This document shows positions 22,969 through 26,716 of a DNA stretch of 26,716 nt, piece after piece (position 1 is the first letter of the stretch; the number at the start of each line of letters is the position of its first letter). Made by a program: the position numbers and the translations under genes. This DNA is from CAYPAU01 sp964408825. GTDB taxonomy: Bacteria; Patescibacteriota; Microgenomatia; Levybacterales; UBA12049. Where the stretch lies: contig CAYPAU010000012.1 of assembly GCA_964408825.1 (NCBI GenBank), positions 1 through 26,716 of the forward strand, written 5' to 3'. A model generated the notes under the pieces. The model was not told where the DNA came from. It did no database searches and saw only the letters and a list, made by a program, of their open reading frames with translations.

Positions 22969-23730
22969 TTACAAAATCAAAATTAAATAAGCTATACCGA
23001 CTCCTATCAAAATTATGCCTGCGGTTAAGCCAACATTTAGTACGATTCCAAGCTGGATCATTCTTGCTGCCAGAGGATTTCTTCCCAATGCCTCAACTCC
23101 TGTTCTTGCAATTCTGCCAAAGTAGATGAATCCGAGAATAAAGGATACGATAACTATTGTTGCCGCAAGAATATACCTTAGGGTAGTAAGGGGAGACAGA
23201 AGGGGAGCTCCCGCTACCACTTTTAAATTCTGTATAAGATTGGTCTTAACTGCAATAAAAGTTGCATTATAATGAGGGTCTGTTGAGATTACAATCTTGC
23301 CTATGGCATTTGGGTTGGTATTGCTATATTCCTCAAGCGCCATTCCCAGAATAAAACCATTGGCATCTGCTTTTTGCCCTACTCCCGGAATTTCAGAGCT
23401 TGTTATGAGGTCATTTTTCTTAATCGGGCCATTTATCGTTGAGACCCTGACTATTGCATTGCCAAAGGAAACAACCGAATATGTTTTGCCTGATGTGTCC
23501 TTAATATAGACTGCGGGGTTATTCGTCACTATCCCGTACAAGGACGGATCGTAGGCGTAGGTACTTAATTTATAGCCATTTGTCGTTGCAGTAATAATAT
23601 CTCCTTCTTTAACATTTTTTTCATTGATGGCAAGAGGAAGGGCAATACTTCCTGTGATATCCTGAGCCAAAGCCCTCGCAACCAGAATTATAAGAATTAA
23701 TAAAGATAATGCGATTGATATCTTTTTCAT
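22969..23730 (-). CDS. Exported domain fused to an ATP synthase c-like hairpin lacking the ion-binding carboxylate
   Basis: 253 residues. A signal peptide (1-22, ending ALA) is followed by a beta-rich external domain (about 24-165). Its YGIVTNNPAV, VRVSTINGPIKKNDLITSSEIPG and GFILGMALEE blocks resemble domains found in phage-tail and surface fibre proteins. The C-terminus (183-253) is a c-subunit-like hairpin: helix, polar loop GVEALGRNP (R217-N218-P219) and second helix. Ungapped alignment to E. coli c from the loop proline puts A237 at the D61 position (GLTAGIILIGVGIA versus GLVDAIPMIAVGLG). The predicted topology puts the domain outside and the loop inside, where gamma/epsilon could dock. 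It occupies the place of atpE; no atpB is seen. Confidence 0.8.
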   Translation of the reverse strand: MKKISIALSLLILIILVARALAQDITGSIALPLAINEKNVKEGDIITATTNGYKLSTYAYDPSLYGIVTNNPAVYIKDTSGKTYSVVSFGNAIVRVSTINGPIKKNDLITSSEIPGVGQKADANGFILGMALEEYSNTNPNAIGKIVISTDPHYNATFIAVKTNLIQNLKVVAGAPLLSPLTTLRYILAATIVIVSFILGFIYFGRIARTGVEALGRNPLAARMIQLGIVLNVGLTAGIILIGVGIAYLILIL

Positions 23731-23747
23731 AACTTAAACCACTACTC

Positions 23748-24707
23748 TTAAAATTTTGTATAGTATACTGATCTGCCTTTTCCTCTCTGAAAAATATAAC
23801 CTAGAGTATTTAGTTTTGATAAATCTCTCGATGCTGTAATTTGAGATATTTTGAATCTTTTTTGTACTTTTTTATTGGTTATGTTACTGTTGGGTTCTTG
23901 AAGCAAAATTAGTATTTCTTTTTGTCTGTCGTTTAAGTCCCAAAATGATTTATCAAGGCCTATATTATCAAAACCTTGAGTTCGGATTTTGTCCAAAGTC
24001 TGAGATAAATTTGCCAGTATTTCTCCTGCAAAAAATTCAAGCCACAGAGTTATGCTTTTGGCAGAAAGTCCTATTCTTAATGCTTCTTCAAAGACGGTTC
24101 TATCTTCCGCCCATCTTTTTTCAATTTGAATAAGTCCGCGAATATCATACCCGTTTTTATACAAAAATAGATACGACATTAGCCTTGCCAGTCTGCCATT
24201 GCCAGTATTGAAGGGCCTTATATTTTCTATTCCCAAATAACAGACTCCTGCCTGGACGATGGGATTTTCTTTATGGGCTTGTAAATAATCAAGAAGTTCT
24301 TGTATGCGTGATACCGGCACAACGAGCCTACCATTACAAAATGTATCATAAAGCATCAAAACATCCCGAGATGACAGATTTTTTTGCTCTACAAGCCAAT
24401 CTTTCAAGATTAAATCCAGGGTCCTTTTGTACCCAAGCATGTCTTTCTCTTCCTGGGAAAGATTTTTTAAGCTTTCTCCCTTCTCTAAGTTTATTTGAGC
24501 CGTTAGAGTTTTTGCAATCCCTTTTTTATCAAGAGAAAAGTTTGATAAAAAGACAGAAGAGTAAATCTTGTCCACCATTGTCTCCCATTTAAGACGGACT
24601 TCATCCTTTGGTGATATGGGGAGAAGAAGTATCTTCTGACGAGTCTCATCGATCTGTCTAAGTCTTTCTTTCAAGATTGTCGAAAGCGTATAGGAAAGGT
24701 TAAGCAT
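23748..24707 (-). CDS. Fic-like domain protein with C-terminal winged helix, catalytic His replaced
   Basis: 319 residues. The Fic core motif reads RPFNTGNGRLAR (164-175), where active AMPylating enzymes have HPFxxGNGRxxR, so the catalytic histidine is arginine. The inhibitory-helix motif SSxxEGN is also lost (SSVFLSN, 50-56). The C-terminal region (about 260-319: NDRQKEILILLQ, then NKKVQKRFKISQITASRDLSKLNTLGYI) is a winged-helix DNA-binding domain. A regulatory or binding role is therefore likelier than AMPylation. The gene ends 17 nt before the c-like fusion gene and may be the first gene of the ATPase operon. A candidate promoter, TTGCAA-17-TAAATT (24742-24714), ends 6 nt before the ATG. 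Confidence 0.85.
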   Translation of the reverse strand: MLNLSYTLSTILKERLRQIDETRQKILLLPISPKDEVRLKWETMVDKIYSSVFLSNFSLDKKGIAKTLTAQINLEKGESLKNLSQEEKDMLGYKRTLDLILKDWLVEQKNLSSRDVLMLYDTFCNGRLVVPVSRIQELLDYLQAHKENPIVQAGVCYLGIENIRPFNTGNGRLARLMSYLFLYKNGYDIRGLIQIEKRWAEDRTVFEEALRIGLSAKSITLWLEFFAGEILANLSQTLDKIRTQGFDNIGLDKSFWDLNDRQKEILILLQEPNSNITNKKVQKRFKISQITASRDLSKLNTLGYIFQRGKGRSVYYTKF

Positions 24708-25018
24708 AAATAAAATTTATCACAATCTTATCATCATTGCAAGATGCATTTTTGTGAAAATATTTAGCTTGAGAGACTAAAAATAAGTACTAAAACCTAG
24801 AATAGTTTGATAAGCTTATGATAAGATTATAATACCACTTGACAAATTTTCACATATATGTAGTAATATATATATTATTAATAAAACTTGGACAAAGATG
24901 GACATGAACATAGACAAACTTAGACAAAAACCTATACAAAGTTTTCAAAACTTGGACATCCTGAAAAACTTAATTGTTTTATTGAAAACCTTTTTAGAGT
25001 CGGTTCGGTTCCTGCCCT
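24708..25018. promoter_or_regulatory. Divergent control region between the Fic-like gene and the HTH-surface protein
   Basis: No gene is seen. It contains the putative minus-strand Fic promoter (24742-24714) and two plus-strand candidates: TATAAT at 24828-24833 with TTGATA 15 nt upstream, and TTGACA (24839-24844) with TAGTAA/AGTAAT 16-17 nt later. An 11-bp inverted repeat (AATCTTATCAT 24724-24734; ATGATAAGATT 24818-24828) overlaps both promoter areas. A phased GACA array (24890-24958) lies in the predicted leader of the downstream gene. Confidence 0.55.
24890..24958. repeat. Helically phased GACA repeats upstream of the HTH gene
   Basis: GGACA at 24890 and 24900, AGACA at 24912 and 24922, ATACA at 24934, a weak TTCAA at 24944 and GGACA at 24954. 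Steps are 10, 12, 10, 12, 10 and 10 nt, close to one helical turn, all in the same orientation. This could be a multi-site operator for the MerR-type domain encoded next. Confidence 0.55.
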
Positions 25019-26716
25019 ATGGACAAACTGTTTAGTATTCAAGAGGCTGCTAGCTTTTTGGGAGTCTCCACAAAGACTCTTCGAAGATGGGAAGAGAAGG
25101 GAACTTTAATACCTCAAAGAACTCCGGGAAATCAGAGAAGATATACGAAGCAGCAACTTGAGCATTTCACAAGAATTCAAAGCGGAGAACAACAAGAGAC
25201 TCCTCAGCAGGCACCTTTACACCACCCACAGGATGCATCTTATTGGGTTCACGAAGGATTTAAAAGTATAGCCGAATTTAAGAAGTTGACCCTTTGGGGA
25301 ATTTTGATAATGGTTTTTATAGCCGTCTCGGCTTTTGCCTTTGCAACCTTAAAATCCGCAGGGCTTAACAAGGATAGTTTCGGCAAAGTTTTATCNNNNN
25401 NNNNNCATCGCAGGCATAGGCAGTAAAGGCGGGGAAAAAGCTGTTTATTCTGATGTGCCAAGATACGACGGCCGTGCCGTCTTGGGGATAGGGACCGGGG
25501 AGAACCTTCTTTTTGGAGTCAACATTCCAAGCGAATTTGCAAAATCTGCCCAGTTTCTTGAAACAATCAAGGTCTCGGGGATTGCGACCCTTTCGGGAGG
25601 AATAATTACCGAAAACGCCGATATCGATGCGGGGACGGGAAAACTGACGGCATCAAATGTGATCTACAGTCTTGTCGCAGGAGACGGAGTTGAGGTTGGT
25701 CCGGGACAGACGCCTACGATTACAAACACGGGAATCTTAGAGCTTACAGCAGGGACAGGAATAAGTGTGGGTACGGGAACAAAGCCAACTATATCAAACA
25801 CAGGAGTGACTTCCCTTGGCGGCTCAACCGGAGCGCTCACATTAAAAGCGGGAACTGGAATATCGGTTTCAGGACTTACGATAACCAATAGCGACCTTGG
25901 ATCGTCCCAAAATATCTTCAAAACCATCGCGGTAACCGGAGCAACCTCAATTTCGGCAGGAAGTAATACCGATACTCTAACTTTTGCAAGTGGTTCGGGA
26001 ATACTTTTGTCTACCGATTCGACAAACAAAAAGGTTACGATTACCGCAGCCGCGGACGCTTTATTGTGGCAGGAAAACAGTGGGGCGCTTGCCCCGACAA
26101 ATATAACAGACGACCTCTTACTGGGCGGAACTAGTACAAGTTCTTCTAAATTTGCCTTTATAAATGTCGCAGGAGGAACGCCGACTGCAACAATATCAGC
26201 CTCATCAGGAAACAACGCAACCTACATAACAGGAGACGGAACAATTGCGACTACCAACAAGCAGACTTTGACAATTGGCTCCTCATCGACAGGAAACATT
26301 GTTCTTTCAGGATTTGGTGCAGGAGTAATCCATTCAAATGCCTCAGGAGTCCTATCATCCTCAGCGGTTAATCTTGCCGGTGGATCAACTGAGATAACAG
26401 GAACTCTTCCTGTTGGAAATGGCGGTACAGGACTTGATGCATCAGGGGTAACAGACGGACAGCTTCTCATAGGAAATGATGCGGGGAATGGCTTTACCCT
26501 TGCTAGTCTAACGGCAGGAACAGGAATAGCAATAAGCAATGGTTCAGGTTCTATAACCATTACCAACAACCAGGGTAATATTGACTCTTTCTGGAACCAG
26601 ACCTCAGGACTCCTCTTTGCCAATAACTCAACAGTTGACTTTGCCATTGGTGGTACCGCGTCAACCTCTGCCAAGTTTGCAGTACTTAACATAAACTCAG
26701 GTACTCCTACAGCCTC
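25019..26716 (+). CDS. MerR-type HTH, membrane segment and tail-fibre-like repeats in one protein (partial)
   Basis: Residues 4-50 form a MerR/excisionase-type helix-turn-helix (LFSIQEAASFLGVSTKTLRRWEEKGTL, then GNQRRYTKQQLEHF). A Gln/Pro linker, one membrane helix (about 91-110) and then an external part follow. A 10-N gap (25396-25405) interrupts it; after the gap the frame from 25407 is open to the window end. That part is Gly/Thr/Ser/Asn-rich, with tail-fibre-like motifs: AGTGISVGTG...PTISNTG, LPVGNGGTGLDASG and AGTGIAISNGSGSITITNN. Frames before and after the gap differ, which the arbitrary gap size can explain. The gap could also hide a gene boundary, but no stop or start is visible. 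Surface display with a cytoplasmic DNA-binding head is inferred. Confidence 0.75.
25396..25405. other. Assembly gap (10 N)
   Basis: Placeholder gap just after the membrane segment of the HTH-surface protein. The true length and the continuity of the reading frame across it are unknown. Confidence 0.9.
26121..26716 (+). repeat. Long-period repeat in the surface protein
   Basis: The module LGGTSTSSSKFAFINVAGGT (from 26121) recurs as IGGTASTSAKFAVLNINSGT (from 26646), a period of 525 nt or 175 residues, both followed by PTA. Within the period lie the NGGTG and AGTGI motifs, so the protein is probably built from several such modules beyond the window. Confidence 0.7.

Noticed and set aside
25664..26692. 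Two long minus-strand open frames
   Set aside because: They are antisense to the Gly/Thr/Ser-rich surface protein, whose plus-strand frame is open throughout and has recognisable motifs; Val/Pro-rich antisense frames are expected from such codons.
1..26716. CRISPR array, prophage or insertion sequence
   Set aside because: No regularly spaced direct repeats with unique spacers, no transposase, integrase or capsid genes. The tail-fibre-like motifs belong to a membrane-linked surface protein without other phage genes.

Overview
This window looks like an accessory-rich stretch of a Candidate Phyla Radiation (Patescibacteria) genome, most likely Microgenomates-like. The assignment is an inference. 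It rests on tightly packed short genes with stop/start overlaps, a long-form nucleoside diphosphate kinase, PEGA/propeller and tail-fibre-like surface proteins, GC-rich palindromes inside reading frames, and AT-rich heptad repeats between genes. TGA serves as an ordinary stop (for example at the histidine kinase/receiver and wecG/glycosyltransferase junctions), so this is not a recoded Gracilibacteria/Absconditabacteria-type code. Two 10-N scaffold gaps (13566-13575 and 25396-25405) each fall inside a gene.

Layout. 1-5.4 kb: the 3' end of a CAP-domain gene, an unknown 186-aa gene, an M16 zinc peptidase, ndk, a DsbA-like oxidoreductase coupled to a VKOR-like quinone-linked partner, a SemiSWEET-type transporter and a C39-like cysteine peptidase that begins 4 nt after a tRNA-Pro. 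5.5-9.1 kb: a membrane histidine kinase with two stand-alone receivers, divergent tRNA-Pro/tRNA-Arg genes and a sortase. 9.1-11.6 kb: a repeat-rich stretch with a sortase relic, an unknown gene, REP-like hairpins and a PEGA plus beta-propeller protein. 11.8-17.5 kb: mreB, a WecG/TagA-type glycosyltransferase broken by an assembly gap, a GT4 glycosyltransferase, an OtsA-like GT20 enzyme and a GalT-like uridylyltransferase, a cell-shape and envelope-sugar set. 17.5-24.7 kb, minus strand: a Fic-like gene followed by an F-type ATPase operon. 25.0 kb to the end: a large chimera with a MerR-type DNA-binding head, one membrane segment and a tail-fibre-like repeat region that runs off the window.

The most unusual system is the ATPase operon. 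F1 alpha, beta, gamma, delta, epsilon and a long b subunit are present with intact nucleotide motifs, but no subunit a gene is seen. The gene in the subunit c position encodes an exported domain fused to a c-like hairpin in which the ion-carrying carboxylate aligns with alanine. A Fic-like protein lacking the catalytic histidine leads the cluster. This recalls in concept the F1-like X0 ATPases of mycoplasmas: a rotary ATPase head possibly repurposed to drive something other than ion flow. Whether the genome has another, complete ATP synthase cannot be seen here.

Other notable signals: several genes with a good -10 box 6-8 nt before ATG, suggesting leaderless mRNAs; a tRNA-Pro(CGG) changed at both position 18 and position 55 beside a canonical tRNA-Pro with the same anticodon; and helically phased GACA repeats upstream of the DNA-binding surface protein.
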